Counted from the stretch's first letter, positions 1 through 7,673 are shown. The stretch is 11,752 bases of DNA from Desulfobacteraceae bacterium (GCA_027025615.1 JALVQM010000348.1:1-11752), one strand, 5' to 3'. The notes: generated by a model not told the origin, from the letters alone. Translations and numbers: made by a program.

Positions 1-1
1 A

Positions 2-1597
2 GTACTTGCGGCTGTTTCCCATCAGATTGCCATTGCCATTGACCGCAAACGATCTCATGACGCACTCAAAAAAAGCGAACGGCGGTTCCGTCAACTTTTC
101 GAGCAATCAAACGACGCCATAGTTATATATGACGCAAAAGGCCAAATAATCAATTGTAACCACCGTGCAAGCCAAATGCTGGGGTTTTCCCGCCGCCAAT
201 TGTGCAAAATGGCCATAACCCAATTGTTGCCCGATAAGAAAAATTTACCACCGGAACGTGTTCTCCAGGAAATAGAGGCTAATAGCCTGGGCCTTATTGA
301 AACACGCATGAATAAAGCCGATGGCAGCTTGTGCGAAGTGGAAATCAGCTCCCGTTTTATAGAAGGGGGCGAACAGCGCCTGCTGCAGCAAATTGTACGG
401 GATATCAGCCAGCGTAAAAAAATGGAGAAAGAAAAACAAAAACTCCAAAGCCAGTTGCACCAAGCCCAGAAAATGGAGGCCATTGGAATTCTCGCCGGTG
501 GAATTGCACATGATTTCAATAACATTCTGGCATCAATAATAGGATACACTGAACTTGCCTTATATGATGTGGAACAAGACTCCCAGATAAAAAACAACCT
601 GGAAGAAATATTCAAGGCCGGTAACCGGGCCAAAGAACTTGTGCAGCAAATCCTGATCTTTGCCCATAAATCTGATGAAGCTGTCAAACCTGTAGCCGTA
701 AAACCCATTGTCCAGGAAGCACTCAAACTGATTCGCGCCTCCCTTCCGGCTACAATTGAAATCGTTGCAAGACCGGCAAGCACCTCTTATGTGATGGCCA
801 ACCCGACCCAAATCCACCAGGTTTTTATTAACCTCTGCACAAACGCCGCCCAGGCAATGGAAGACAGGGGAGGACTTCTTGAAGTTGGTGTTTCGGATGT
901 CAAACTCGACAAATATTCCGCAAAGCGATTTCAAAATCTTGAGGCCGGATCTTATGTAAAAATAAGGATCGCCGACACAGGCACGGGAATTGCCCCGAAT
1001 ATAATGCCTTCCATCTTTGAACCTTATTTTACCACCAAGGCCCCCGGCGAAGGAACAGGAATGGGTCTGGCTATCGTTCATCGTATCGTAAAACAATCCG
1101 GCGGAGAAATAACGGTTAAGACTGAACTTGGAAAAGGCTCTACCTTTGAAGTATATTTCCCAATCGTCAACCTTAATGGAGCCAATCAGGCGGAAAAGAA
1201 AAAATCTCCTGCAACCGGTGCGGAGCAAATTTTATTTGTCGATGATGAAGCGACCATAGCAATGATGTCCGACCAACTCCTTGAACACTTGGGCTATGCG
1301 GTTACCACCTGCAGCAGTAGCCTGGAGGCCTTAGAGCTCTTTAAACAAAATCCGTATTCCTTTGATCTGGTTATCACCGATATGACCATGCCCCAGTTGA
1401 CCGGAGATAACCTTGCCAGAAAACTTTTGGCTATCCGCCCCGATCTACCGGTAATTCTTTGTACAGGTTACAGCAAGACTTTTTCTCAGGAAGATGCCTT
1501 TGCCGCAGGCATAAAGGCTTATCTGCACAAACCGGTCACCATCGCCCAACTGGCGCAAACAATCCGCAAAATCATGGATCAAGCAAAAGAAGTTTAG
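2..1597 (+). CDS. Hybrid sensor histidine kinase (PAS-HisKA-HATPase-receiver), 5' end missing
   Basis: The reading frame is open from the window edge, so the N-terminus lies upstream; 531 residues are visible, numbered from base 2. Residues 1-20 resemble the end of a GAF domain (HQIAIAIDRKR). A PAS/PAC domain spans about 22-140, followed by a charged coiled linker. The HisKA H-box is GGIAHDFNN, with the phosphoaccepting His at bases 509-511 (residue 170). The HATPase domain has an N-box (INLCTNAAQAM), a G1 box (DTGTGI), an F-box (FEPYFTTK) and a G2 box (GTGMGLAIVHRIV). The C-terminal receiver has the acidic pair FVDDE, the phosphoacceptor Asp at 1379-1381 in VITDMTMP, and the conserved Lys in YLHKP. 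It would autophosphorylate on His and pass phosphate to its own receiver. No membrane segment or DNA-binding output is visible, so signal and partner are unknown. An ATG at 176 lies inside the PAS domain and is not a credible start. Confidence 0.93.
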   Translation, partial: VLAAVSHQIAIAIDRKRSHDALKKSERRFRQLFEQSNDAIVIYDAKGQIINCNHRASQMLGFSRRQLCKMAITQLLPDKKNLPPERVLQEIEANSLGLIETRMNKADGSLCEVEISSRFIEGGEQRLLQQIVRDISQRKKMEKEKQKLQSQLHQAQKMEAIGILAGGIAHDFNNILASIIGYTELALYDVEQDSQIKNNLEEIFKAGNRAKELVQQILIFAHKSDEAVKPVAVKPIVQEALKLIRASLPATIEIVARPASTSYVMANPTQIHQVFINLCTNAAQAMEDRGGLLEVGVSDVKLDKYSAKRFQNLEAGSYVKIRIADTGTGIAPNIMPSIFEPYFTTKAPGEGTGMGLAIVHRIVKQSGGEITVKTELGKGSTFEVYFPIVNLNGANQAEKKKSPATGAEQILFVDDEATIAMMSDQLLEHLGYAVTTCSSSLEALELFKQNPYSFDLVITDMTMPQLTGDNLARKLLAIRPDLPVILCTGYSKTFSQEDAFAAGIKAYLHKPVTIAQLAQTIRKIMDQAKEV

Positions 1598-1601
1598 ATG
1601 T

Positions 1602-1615
1602 TGCCCTGCAGGGCA
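1602..1615. repeat. 14-bp perfect palindrome between kinase and oxidoreductase genes
   Basis: TGCCCTGCAGGGCA is a perfect palindrome lying five bases after the kinase stop codon and 27 bases before the next start. It could be a dimeric protein site or a tight cruciform. It has no loop and no T-tract, so it is not a usual terminator. Its role is unknown. Confidence 0.4.
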
Positions 1616-1642
1616 TCGCAATGACTGACAGCGTGAAAACCA

Positions 1643-2755
1643 ATGGGTAAAAAACTTGTTTTTATCGGCGGGGGCCACGCCCACATGGAAGCTCTGGCCA
1701 AGATGGCAGAAATGGTCGCACAAGGCTATGAGATAGTCCTGATAGCACCATCGGAATACCACTACTATTCGGGCATGGGACCTGGAATGCTTGGAGGGAC
1801 ATATGCTCCATCGGAAATCCGTTTTAAGACCAGACAAGTGGTGCAAAAAGCAGGGGGCCTTTTTATCCGGGACCAGGCGATCGGAATCAACCCTGATAAC
1901 AGACAGGTGATTCTGAAATCAGGAGGCACCGTCGATTACCAGGTTCTTTCCTGCAATGTTGGCAGTTATGTTCCCCAGGACCTGATTGCTCAGAGCACCC
2001 CAGGGGTTTACCCGGTAAAACCAATAGCAAAATTACGGCAATTGCAGACCGCAATCCTTACAAAGGCCCGTAAAAATATAACCCGGATCGTAATCATTGG
2101 TGGCGGGCCGTCGGCTGCCGAAATAGCGGGCAATATCTGGCAACTCACTAAAACTAACGGCTGTATTATACCCCAAATCAAAATCCTGGCAGGCGCCAGG
2201 TTCATGTCGCGTTTTTCTGAGAAAGTCCGCCGAAAAATAATGGCCTTGATGAAGCATAGAAATATCATAATCGTGGAAGGTGAATACGCCTCAAGAATTT
2301 CAGGCGCCGCTGTTCGAACCAGATCCGGACTGCACCTTGGTTTTGATCTGGCAGTCATTGCAACCGGAGTCAAGCCATCTCCGCTTTTCAGAAAGTCAGG
2401 ACTTCCCACCGGACCTGATGGTGGACTGCTGGTCAACAAATTCCTTCAATCAGTAAAGTTTCCGGATATTTTCGGTGGCGGTGATTGCATCTGTTTCCAG
2501 GATTCACCCCTTGACAAGGTTGGTGTTTACGCCGTCCGTCAAAACCCTGTTTTGCTGCATAACATCCTGGCACAACCTGAAGGCAGGCAACTTAAAGCTT
2601 TTGATCCCGGCGGACCATATCTCTTGATATTCAATCTGGGCGGCGGAATGGGACTGTTGCACAAAAAAAGGCTGACCCTGGCAGGAAGGTTGGCCTTTAA
2701 AATCAAAGACAAGATCGACCGTCACTTCATGGCTCGTTACAAATCCATCGAATAA
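1643..2755 (+). CDS. FAD-dependent NAD(P)H dehydrogenase, NDH-2-like (SelD-associated type)
   Basis: This 370-residue protein has the two-dinucleotide-domain fold of pyridine nucleotide-disulfide oxidoreductases. The FAD-binding glycine motif is FIGGGHAH at residues 7-14. The NAD(P)H-binding motif is IIGGGPSAAEIAG at 151-163. The ATG motif is at 240-242, and the second flavin-contact segment is DIFGGGDC at 275-282. The YYSGMGPG segment at 41-48 and the C-terminal amphipathic region after residue 340 resemble the family often fused to or encoded with SelD (TIGR03169 type, from memory). No CxxC redox disulfide follows the first glycine motif, which favours an NADH:quinone-reductase-like enzyme over a disulfide reductase. 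The C-terminal helix could dock on the membrane. In-frame stops just upstream make ATG 1643 the only good start, but it has no clear Shine-Dalgarno. It lies 45 bp after the kinase gene on the same strand. The electron acceptor is unknown. Confidence 0.82.
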   Translation: MGKKLVFIGGGHAHMEALAKMAEMVAQGYEIVLIAPSEYHYYSGMGPGMLGGTYAPSEIRFKTRQVVQKAGGLFIRDQAIGINPDNRQVILKSGGTVDYQVLSCNVGSYVPQDLIAQSTPGVYPVKPIAKLRQLQTAILTKARKNITRIVIIGGGPSAAEIAGNIWQLTKTNGCIIPQIKILAGARFMSRFSEKVRRKIMALMKHRNIIIVEGEYASRISGAAVRTRSGLHLGFDLAVIATGVKPSPLFRKSGLPTGPDGGLLVNKFLQSVKFPDIFGGGDCICFQDSPLDKVGVYAVRQNPVLLHNILAQPEGRQLKAFDPGGPYLLIFNLGGGMGLLHKKRLTLAGRLAFKIKDKIDRHFMARYKSIE

Positions 2756-2780
2756 GAACCAAGCGCACCTAAAGAACAAA

Positions 2781-4175
2781 TCAGGAAAATATTACTTCCC
2801 GGTCATCCAAAACCCCGGCTTCCAACTTGACCGGCCTGCCGGTACGGTTCTCGATCAGCACAGTACCGCGGCATACTGTCTGCGGGCTGAAATAGATGTC
2901 GCCTTTGACCGTCAGATGACCACAATCGACAAGGCTGGGGATGGCTTTTTGAAAACGGGCTTCAAAATCATCGATACGGCCATAATAACGGGAATCCAGC
3001 GATATCTTGATCCGGCCGAGCTTACGTTTTGGGTTGGTCAAAAGATTAAGAGCTTCATCAAAATAGTAGCAGTCTGAACGTATGGCCAGCAAGTCAGGAC
3101 ATTTTTTTACCGGCAGGAAACGGTCTTCCGGAACTACCACCGCAGTAGCTCCTTCGAAAAGAGAGATTGCAGCTCCCATGGCTGTTTCCAACTGGAATAC
3201 GGCAGGACTATCAGGTTCGCGGGGATTCAGATTTTTAGGATTCAAAATTATCGGCAAATGGACCGCCCCTTGGCGGTCCACCAGGGCCTTGAGAAATTCC
3301 AGGTCGACCCACAGTGAATTGGTATTGAAATAACGGTATAATGCTATGTCCTGGAAAGCAGCACGTTGTTCCTTGGGGCACTGGGCAATTTCGCGCAAAA
3401 GAAGGCGGCCATTCCTTGACCTGGCCAGATGACCGCCCTTCATGTCTGCCGGTGTTCTGCGCGCCACCTCCATGATAAAAGGAACTTTTTCAGCGGCCAT
3501 GTATCCAAGTATACGCAGGTCCATGGTTGCCCCCAGATTGTCGGCATTGATGACCAGGGCATAACGAATATCTTCGGAAAGCAGCTTTTCCAACATTCCG
3601 GAAGTCTGTAAAGCCGTATAGATATCACCGTGGCCTGGAGGATTCCACTCCAGTCGAGGATCTTCCGGACAACAGGCCGGAGCCAGATCGGCCTGCATCA
3701 ATTTTGGGAATTTGTGCTGAAGGAAACAATCCACCCGTACCGAATCTCCAAAAGCGGCCAGGGCTTTAAGAGTATCGTCGTGGGTATTGAAACTGTTCAT
3801 CAGGGCCAGCCGTAAATTCAACCGCCTGGCCCGGCGCAGAATTATCTCCAAAAATGTAAGCCCGTCTTTGACTTCCAGCAGGGACTTGGCGCAAGTAAGC
3901 CCCATGCTGGTACCAAGCCCTCCATTCAAGACAATCAGCACCGCCCTTTTCAGTTGCCGCTTGCCAATGGCTTCAAAATCGTTGAGTTGCTCCAACCGGG
4001 CAAGCTCATTGTCCTGGACCGGTTCTATCTCTGAATCACATATAAGACCGGTTGCACCCTTTGCCACCTGAAGATAATAGTGAGCAAAGGTTTTTATGGC
4101 TACTTCCGGCAACCCGTGCTGCCGCATTTTCCTTTGAAAAGCTTCCAGATGCTCAGTTTTATCGACCTGCCTCAC
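2781..4175 (-). CDS. UTP--glucose-1-phosphate uridylyltransferase, UDPGP family
   Basis: The enzyme makes UDP-glucose and pyrophosphate from UTP and glucose 1-phosphate in the cytoplasm, feeding envelope polysaccharide and nucleotide-sugar synthesis. The 464-residue protein shows the nucleotide-binding loop LNGGLGTSMG at residues 83-92 with the following Lys-Ser (AKSLLEV). Other landmarks are a substrate-binding segment (WNPPGHGDIY, 177-186), NADNLGATMD (210-219) and NTNSLWV (284-290). A C-terminal region from about 415 looks like the left-handed beta-helix of this family. This is the family of eukaryotic UGP2, not the usual bacterial GalU. A related UDP-sugar specificity (UDP-N-acetylhexosamine) cannot be fully excluded. 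The start is GTG (complement of 4173-4175). An in-frame stop lies four codons upstream, and a GGAGG sits 12 bases before the start, which is a long spacing. It follows ilvE by 82 bp and ends 25 bp from the convergent oxidoreductase gene, with no hairpin between them. Confidence 0.88.
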   Translation of the reverse strand: MRQVDKTEHLEAFQRKMRQHGLPEVAIKTFAHYYLQVAKGATGLICDSEIEPVQDNELARLEQLNDFEAIGKRQLKRAVLIVLNGGLGTSMGLTCAKSLLEVKDGLTFLEIILRRARRLNLRLALMNSFNTHDDTLKALAAFGDSVRVDCFLQHKFPKLMQADLAPACCPEDPRLEWNPPGHGDIYTALQTSGMLEKLLSEDIRYALVINADNLGATMDLRILGYMAAEKVPFIMEVARRTPADMKGGHLARSRNGRLLLREIAQCPKEQRAAFQDIALYRYFNTNSLWVDLEFLKALVDRQGAVHLPIILNPKNLNPREPDSPAVFQLETAMGAAISLFEGATAVVVPEDRFLPVKKCPDLLAIRSDCYYFDEALNLLTNPKRKLGRIKISLDSRYYGRIDDFEARFQKAIPSLVDCGHLTVKGDIYFSPQTVCRGTVLIENRTGRPVKLEAGVLDDREVIFS

Positions 4176-4257
4176 GTTCCGGGGCTACCTCCGCCTGTCA
4201 ACTCCATTTTTCTTGATTGTTTGCCTAAAGATATCAATTAAAATTCTTAACGGATAC

Positions 4258-5322
4258 TTACTCGACCGCTACGATCCAGCCCATGTTGTCATCGATCTGC
4301 CCGTATTGGATATCCATGATTGCATCGAAAAATTTCTGGGCCACGGGACCGACCTTTCCTTCACCTATGGTCATAACCTGGTCCTCGTATTTCATCTGTC
4401 CCACAGGGGAAATTACTGCGGCTGTGCCAGAGCCGAAAATTTCAGTCAGGCCGCCGCGGTCATGGGCTTCGAAAACTTCATCGATGCTGATCTTTCTTTC
4501 TTCCACCTTCATTCCCCAGCTCTTTGCCAAGCGAATAACCGAATCCCGGGTAATTCCAGGCAGGATGGAACCACTGAGTTCGGGGGTAACCAGTACATCG
4601 TCAATAAGGAAAAAAATGTTCATGGCCCCTACTTCTTCAACATAGCGCTGCTCGATGGCATCAAGCCATAAAACCTGGGTGTAACCTGCCTCGTGGGCCT
4701 TTTCACCGGCCAGCAGACTGGCAGCATAATTGCCCAGGGTTTTGGTGTCTCCCACGCCGTTACGCACGGCCCGGACATGGTCCCGGGTTACCATAATCTT
4801 GACCGGGTTGAAGCCTTCGGCATAGTAAGCCCCCACCGGTGAAAGAATTATGAAAAACCTGTAGGTATGGGAAGCCCTGACGCCCAGGAAGGGGTCTGTA
4901 GCTATAATCGTCGGCCTGATATACAGCGAGGTTCCGGTGGCTGCCGGCACCCAGGCCTTTTCCAGCTTAACCAGCTCCTTTAGGGCCTCAAGGGTAAACT
5001 TTTCATCTATTTCCGGAATACAAAGTTTACGGCAGGAATAATTCAGGCGTTTGAAATTTTCCTGGGGCCTGAAGAGCTGAATTCCTCCCTTTTGATTCCG
5101 GTAGGCCTTGAGCCCTTCAAAAACCCCCTGCCCATAGTGCAGAACCATGGTAGCCGGGTCCATCATCAGGGGACCGTAAGGCTCTATTCTCGGATTGTGC
5201 CAACCCTTGTCAGGGGCATAATCCATATTGAACATGTGATCGGTAAAGATTGTCCCGAAACCGAGTTGGTCATCATCTGGTTTGGTTTTTCGCTGATCTG
5301 CCAGGGTGATGGTTAGTTGCAT
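4258..5322 (-). CDS. ilvE: Branched-chain amino acid aminotransferase
   Basis: This is a fold-type IV PLP aminotransferase that catalyses the last step of leucine, isoleucine and valine synthesis, with glutamate as amino donor. Its 354 residues match the longer IlvE subclass (TIGR01123 style) and not the roughly 310-residue E. coli type. Residues 61-71 (LHYGQGVFEGL) form the usual N-terminal substrate segment. The PLP Schiff-base lysine is K194 in GDTKTLGNYAAS. The EVGAMN segment is at 230-235, and the cofactor phosphate-binding segment FGSGTAAVISPV at 296-307. The start is well supported by an AGGAGG five bases upstream (complement of 5328-5333). It sits 78 bp after the PPC-domain gene and 82 bp before the uridylyltransferase, all on the minus strand. 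No T-box or leader peptide was seen in the 78-bp leader. Confidence 0.95.
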   Translation of the reverse strand: MQLTITLADQRKTKPDDDQLGFGTIFTDHMFNMDYAPDKGWHNPRIEPYGPLMMDPATMVLHYGQGVFEGLKAYRNQKGGIQLFRPQENFKRLNYSCRKLCIPEIDEKFTLEALKELVKLEKAWVPAATGTSLYIRPTIIATDPFLGVRASHTYRFFIILSPVGAYYAEGFNPVKIMVTRDHVRAVRNGVGDTKTLGNYAASLLAGEKAHEAGYTQVLWLDAIEQRYVEEVGAMNIFFLIDDVLVTPELSGSILPGITRDSVIRLAKSWGMKVEERKISIDEVFEAHDRGGLTEIFGSGTAAVISPVGQMKYEDQVMTIGEGKVGPVAQKFFDAIMDIQYGQIDDNMGWIVAVE

Positions 5323-5377
5323 TGTTGCCTCCTGGATTAAACTTGGCTTGAATGTACAGATATGCCTTGCGCCTCAA

Positions 5378-5394
5378 CCCCCCCCTCATAGGGG
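5378..5394. repeat. C8/G8 tract with small inverted repeat upstream of ilvE
   Basis: A run of eight C on the plus strand (5378-5385, eight G in the ilvE sense strand) overlaps a short inverted repeat, CCCCT-cat-AGGGG at 5382-5394. It lies in the 78-bp gap between the PPC gene stop and the ilvE start. It could act as a weak terminator or attenuating hairpin, or be a slippage-prone tract. No T-tract follows, so terminator function is doubtful. Confidence 0.35.
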
Positions 5395-5400
5395 CATGGG

Positions 5401-5901
5401 TCAGGGGCCTTGGGCTGAATTGGCCCTGTTTGGTTTAAATATTGCCATATCCATTTGTTCCAACAAACTTTCCGGAAAGCTTTCAGCCTGCAGCTCCTGT
5501 AAAAAAATTCTGCCGCTGGTGACAATAGTTGGTGACAGAAGACGGCCTCCGCTGGATTGCCCCTGATCGTCAAATGCCACCAAATGAGCCCAAACAAAGG
5601 CATGGCCGTGCCGCCATGTCATTCCGCCACTGCAGGCGGCCAGTTCAAAAAGCCCTTCTCCGGTGTTGGTAACATATACCTGCTGGCGGTGATCAAAAGT
5701 GCCGACGGTAACCTGGTTGAGCACACCGGACACCCAGAATACTCCTGAAATCAGACGGTACTCTTTACATACATCTTCCAGCGCCTGCAGCAAATCACAT
5801 GCTGCCGGCAAGGCACCCAAAAAACAGCGGCCTGATTTGAACTCAACCAAAGACGTTCCGTTCATGCTCCTTTTCCCCGGGTGCAAGAGGGTTAAAGTCA
5901 T
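5401..5901 (-). CDS. PPC/DUF296-domain protein
   Basis: The 166-residue protein fits the PPC (plant and prokaryote conserved, DUF296) domain from about residue 20 to 140. Visible elements are an early LxxGxxxxxxL strand-helix, a GVFWVSGVLNQVTVG strand pair, a segment ending in H98-G-H100, and a VAFDDQGQSSGGRLL hairpin (108-122) before the last strands. In this family a metal-binding or active-site set is usually formed by HxH and the His of a GGHL motif. Here that position is Arg (GGRL), so the site may be altered. There is no AT-hook, unlike plant members. Bacterial members have no settled function. ATG 5901 is the most upstream start (an in-frame stop lies two codons before it) but has a poor ribosome site. 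ATG at 5865 (residue 13) is the alternative, with a purine-rich stretch unusually close to it. It sits 42 bp after the permease gene and 78 bp before ilvE. Confidence 0.7.
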   Translation of the reverse strand: MTLTLLHPGKRSMNGTSLVEFKSGRCFLGALPAACDLLQALEDVCKEYRLISGVFWVSGVLNQVTVGTFDHRQQVYVTNTGEGLFELAACSGGMTWRHGHAFVWAHLVAFDDQGQSSGGRLLSPTIVTSGRIFLQELQAESFPESLLEQMDMAIFKPNRANSAQGP

Positions 5902-5930
5902 ACGTTAACATAGGACTTCATGAAATCAAG

Positions 5931-5949
5931 GCATAAAACAGGTTTATGC
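5931..5949 (-). repeat. Inverted repeat overlapping the permease stop codon
   Basis: GCATAAA (5931-5937) and TTTATGC (5943-5949) form a perfect 7-bp inverted repeat with a 5-nt loop. In minus-strand RNA this hairpin spans the permease stop codon. The stem is AT-rich and no U-tract follows, so it is more likely an mRNA-stabilising or partial attenuation structure than a strong terminator. Confidence 0.35.
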
Positions 5950-6888
5950 TCCCGGAACATATTGCAGATGAGCCGCAAAATCAATTATCAACGCCAGGCA
6001 ACAAGATATGGCGGGTGTCAGAAACCAGGCCATCAGTATCTGTTTCAAAGTTCCTGCGCTTACCGTGTTGACTCCTTTCACCAACCCGATACCCAGCACG
6101 GCACCAATAACTGCCTGCGATGTGGAGACCGGCACTCCCAGGTGGGTATACAGGTGAACCGTGGCCGCCAAAGCCAAAACCACGATCAGGGCTGAAAACG
6201 GATCAAGACGGACCAGTTTTTTCCCCACGGTTGCCATTACCGGCCGGCTGAAAGTTATCACCCCCAGGGCAATCGAAAGCCCTCCGATTGCAGCTGCATG
6301 CAAGGTATCAAGCATTCCGGCACCTACAAAGACTGCCGTTACGTTGGCCACGTTGTTGGCTCCCAGGGCGTAGGCTCCGTAAGCTCCTGCGATCAGCATG
6401 GACCAGCGCAAAAGAAGATCCGCCTGGAAAATGTTTATCCGCAAACGATTGTATACGTATCCCAGCCCATGGTAAAGCATGATGGCACAAAAGGCTCCGC
6501 CGACAGGTGTCCCTACCCAGCAGGTGACCACCTTGCCCAGACCGCCAAGATTGATCCGGCCGTTAAGCATCCCCATTGCGACAATAGCCCCAACCACCGC
6601 CTGGGAAGTTGAAACCGGAAGACCCAACAGGGTCATCAAGGTGACTGTAGCAGCGGCAGCAACCGACACCACAACTGCCTGCTCCAGGTTCAGGCTGGTC
6701 AGACCTTTGAGGGTTTCAATGCCAAAACGACCGGAAACAAGAGCTCCCAGGACAACGAAAACAGCTGCCACCACAGCCGCCGTGCCAAAACGGACCATCC
6801 TGGAAGAGACGGCTGTTCCAAACACATTGGCCGCATCATTGGCTCCCAGGGACCAGCCCAAAAATACTCCACCGGCCAGAGCTATCAT
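5944..6888 (-). CDS. pit: Inorganic phosphate transporter, PiT family
   Basis: This integral inner-membrane permease probably imports phosphate by ion symport (family knowledge: H+ or Na+ coupled, often as a metal-phosphate complex). The 314 residues are mostly hydrophobic segments and show the PiT internal duplication. The first half has GANDAAN at 15-21 and PVSTSQA at 91-97; the second has GANNVAN at 176-182 and PVSTSQA at 253-259. The start ATG has a GGAG nine bases upstream, and an in-frame stop five codons before it rules out extension. It lies 33 bp downstream of the PhoU-like DUF47 gene, a common pairing, which favours phosphate over sulfate (some family members, such as CysP, carry sulfate). 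Its length fits the short prokaryotic PiT class without the large central loop of E. coli PitA. Confidence 0.93.
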   Translation of the reverse strand: MIALAGGVFLGWSLGANDAANVFGTAVSSRMVRFGTAAVVAAVFVVLGALVSGRFGIETLKGLTSLNLEQAVVVSVAAAATVTLMTLLGLPVSTSQAVVGAIVAMGMLNGRINLGGLGKVVTCWVGTPVGGAFCAIMLYHGLGYVYNRLRINIFQADLLLRWSMLIAGAYGAYALGANNVANVTAVFVGAGMLDTLHAAAIGGLSIALGVITFSRPVMATVGKKLVRLDPFSALIVVLALAATVHLYTHLGVPVSTSQAVIGAVLGIGLVKGVNTVSAGTLKQILMAWFLTPAISCCLALIIDFAAHLQYVPGA

Positions 6889-6921
6889 CTTAGGTGTCTC
6901 CGCTTAACCTTTCCAAGCTGA

Positions 6922-7575
6922 TCATACCCTTCTTTTCATGCTCAGGATGTTAATGTATTTAGATACCCGATCAGTCTGGTCGGAAATCATTCCTATCTGG
7001 GCTACAAGATCCCTTACAAGAATCTTTTGAAAGGAATCCAGGTCCGATTCAAAAAGCCGGGTTACAATCTTGCGTTCCATGTGGTCGCAGTGGCTTTCAT
7101 TAGTGTCAATGGTGTTGGATATGGCCCGCAAACCTGAATTTTTCTTAAAAAAGGCCTTAACCTGGCGGATTATCAGGTCACAGCATTCAAGACTGATCCG
7201 TACCAGCTCATTGACATCCAGTAACAAAAAGGCAGGCAAGCGTACTTTCTGAGTATGAATCATGTAAAGAATGATTTCGTATAAATGGGGGATTTTATCC
7301 AGTTCCTGCAATAAGATCACTATATCCCCCCGGGAATCAGGAATCAGCGTCTTTCCATACATCAGGTCGTTGATTTCTTCCCGCAAATCATCGGCCCGCG
7401 ATTCGTGTTTGTGCGTTTGCTGGAGGTAAAACTCAAAATCCTGGCAAATCTCTTCCTGCAAAACACAGCCCTGCATGGCCTCAGCAAAGCTGTTGCGACA
7501 TAATTCCAGTGTTTCAACATACTTAAAAATCAAATCTATCAGAAGGCTTTCTTTTTTAAATAAAAAAGATATCAT
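6922..7575 (-). CDS. PhoU-like DUF47 family protein (PiT accessory)
   Basis: The 217-residue protein is all-helical and resembles the DUF47/TIGR00153 branch of the PhoU superfamily. Acidic helix motifs that bind metal clusters in PhoU relatives are visible: HKHESRADDLREEI (about residues 55-68) and, in the second bundle, ESHCDHMERKI, with a closing segment IGMISDQTDRVSKYIN. These proteins are thought to modulate the neighbouring PiT transporter. The gene precedes pit by 33 bp on the same strand, so the two are probably co-transcribed. ATG 7575 follows an in-frame TAG three codons upstream and has a GGAG nine bases before it. There is no membrane segment, so it is likely cytoplasmic or peripheral to the permease. 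Nothing identifies a PhoR/PhoB box upstream. Confidence 0.88.
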   Translation of the reverse strand: MISFLFKKESLLIDLIFKYVETLELCRNSFAEAMQGCVLQEEICQDFEFYLQQTHKHESRADDLREEINDLMYGKTLIPDSRGDIVILLQELDKIPHLYEIILYMIHTQKVRLPAFLLLDVNELVRISLECCDLIIRQVKAFFKKNSGLRAISNTIDTNESHCDHMERKIVTRLFESDLDSFQKILVRDLVAQIGMISDQTDRVSKYINILSMKRRV

Positions 7576-7619
7576 AACAGACTACTCCAGCACCCGAATA
7601 TTTCAAAATCATTTTGTTT

Positions 7620-7648
7620 AATATCACCTGCCACCCGATACTGTACAA
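7620..7648 (-). promoter_or_regulatory. Possible sigma70 promoter for the PhoU-like/pit genes
   Basis: On the minus strand TTGTAC (complement of 7643-7648) is followed after exactly 17 bases by GATATT (complement of 7620-7625), 44 bases before the start codon. Both boxes are imperfect (three and four of six consensus bases), so this is only a candidate. Confidence 0.3.
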
Positions 7649-7653
7649 CGGTT

Positions 7654-7673
7654 ATTTTTCTTGAAGGAAAAAT
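7654..7673. repeat. 7-bp inverted repeat in the divergent intergenic region
   Basis: ATTTTTC (7654-7660) and GAAAAAT (7667-7673) are separated by six bases. The repeat lies just upstream of the candidate minus-strand promoter, between divergent genes. It could be an operator or simply AT-rich DNA; no known regulator family is suggested. Confidence 0.3.

Noticed and set aside
176..178. ATG 176 as the true start of the kinase
   Set aside because: The frame is open to the window edge, and PAS/GAF-like sequence precedes this codon.
91..783. 230-residue open frame on the minus strand
   Set aside because: It lies entirely antisense to the PAS/HisKA coding region, whose motifs are unmistakable, and its translation has no family-like pattern.
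560..1228. 222-residue minus-strand frame
   Set aside because: Antisense to the kinase HisKA/HATPase domains; a shadow of codon structure.
4213..4671. 152-residue plus-strand frame
   Set aside because: Antisense to the 3' part of ilvE, which has intact motifs to its C-terminus.
5323..5400. T-box or leader-peptide attenuator before ilvE
   Set aside because: The leader is only 78 bp, and no T-box motif, branched-chain codon-rich peptide or terminator with U-tract is present.
6479..6907. 142-residue plus-strand frame rich in Thr, Ala and Arg
   Set aside because: Its composition is the reverse-strand shadow of the hydrophobic PiT permease; no ribosome site or motif.
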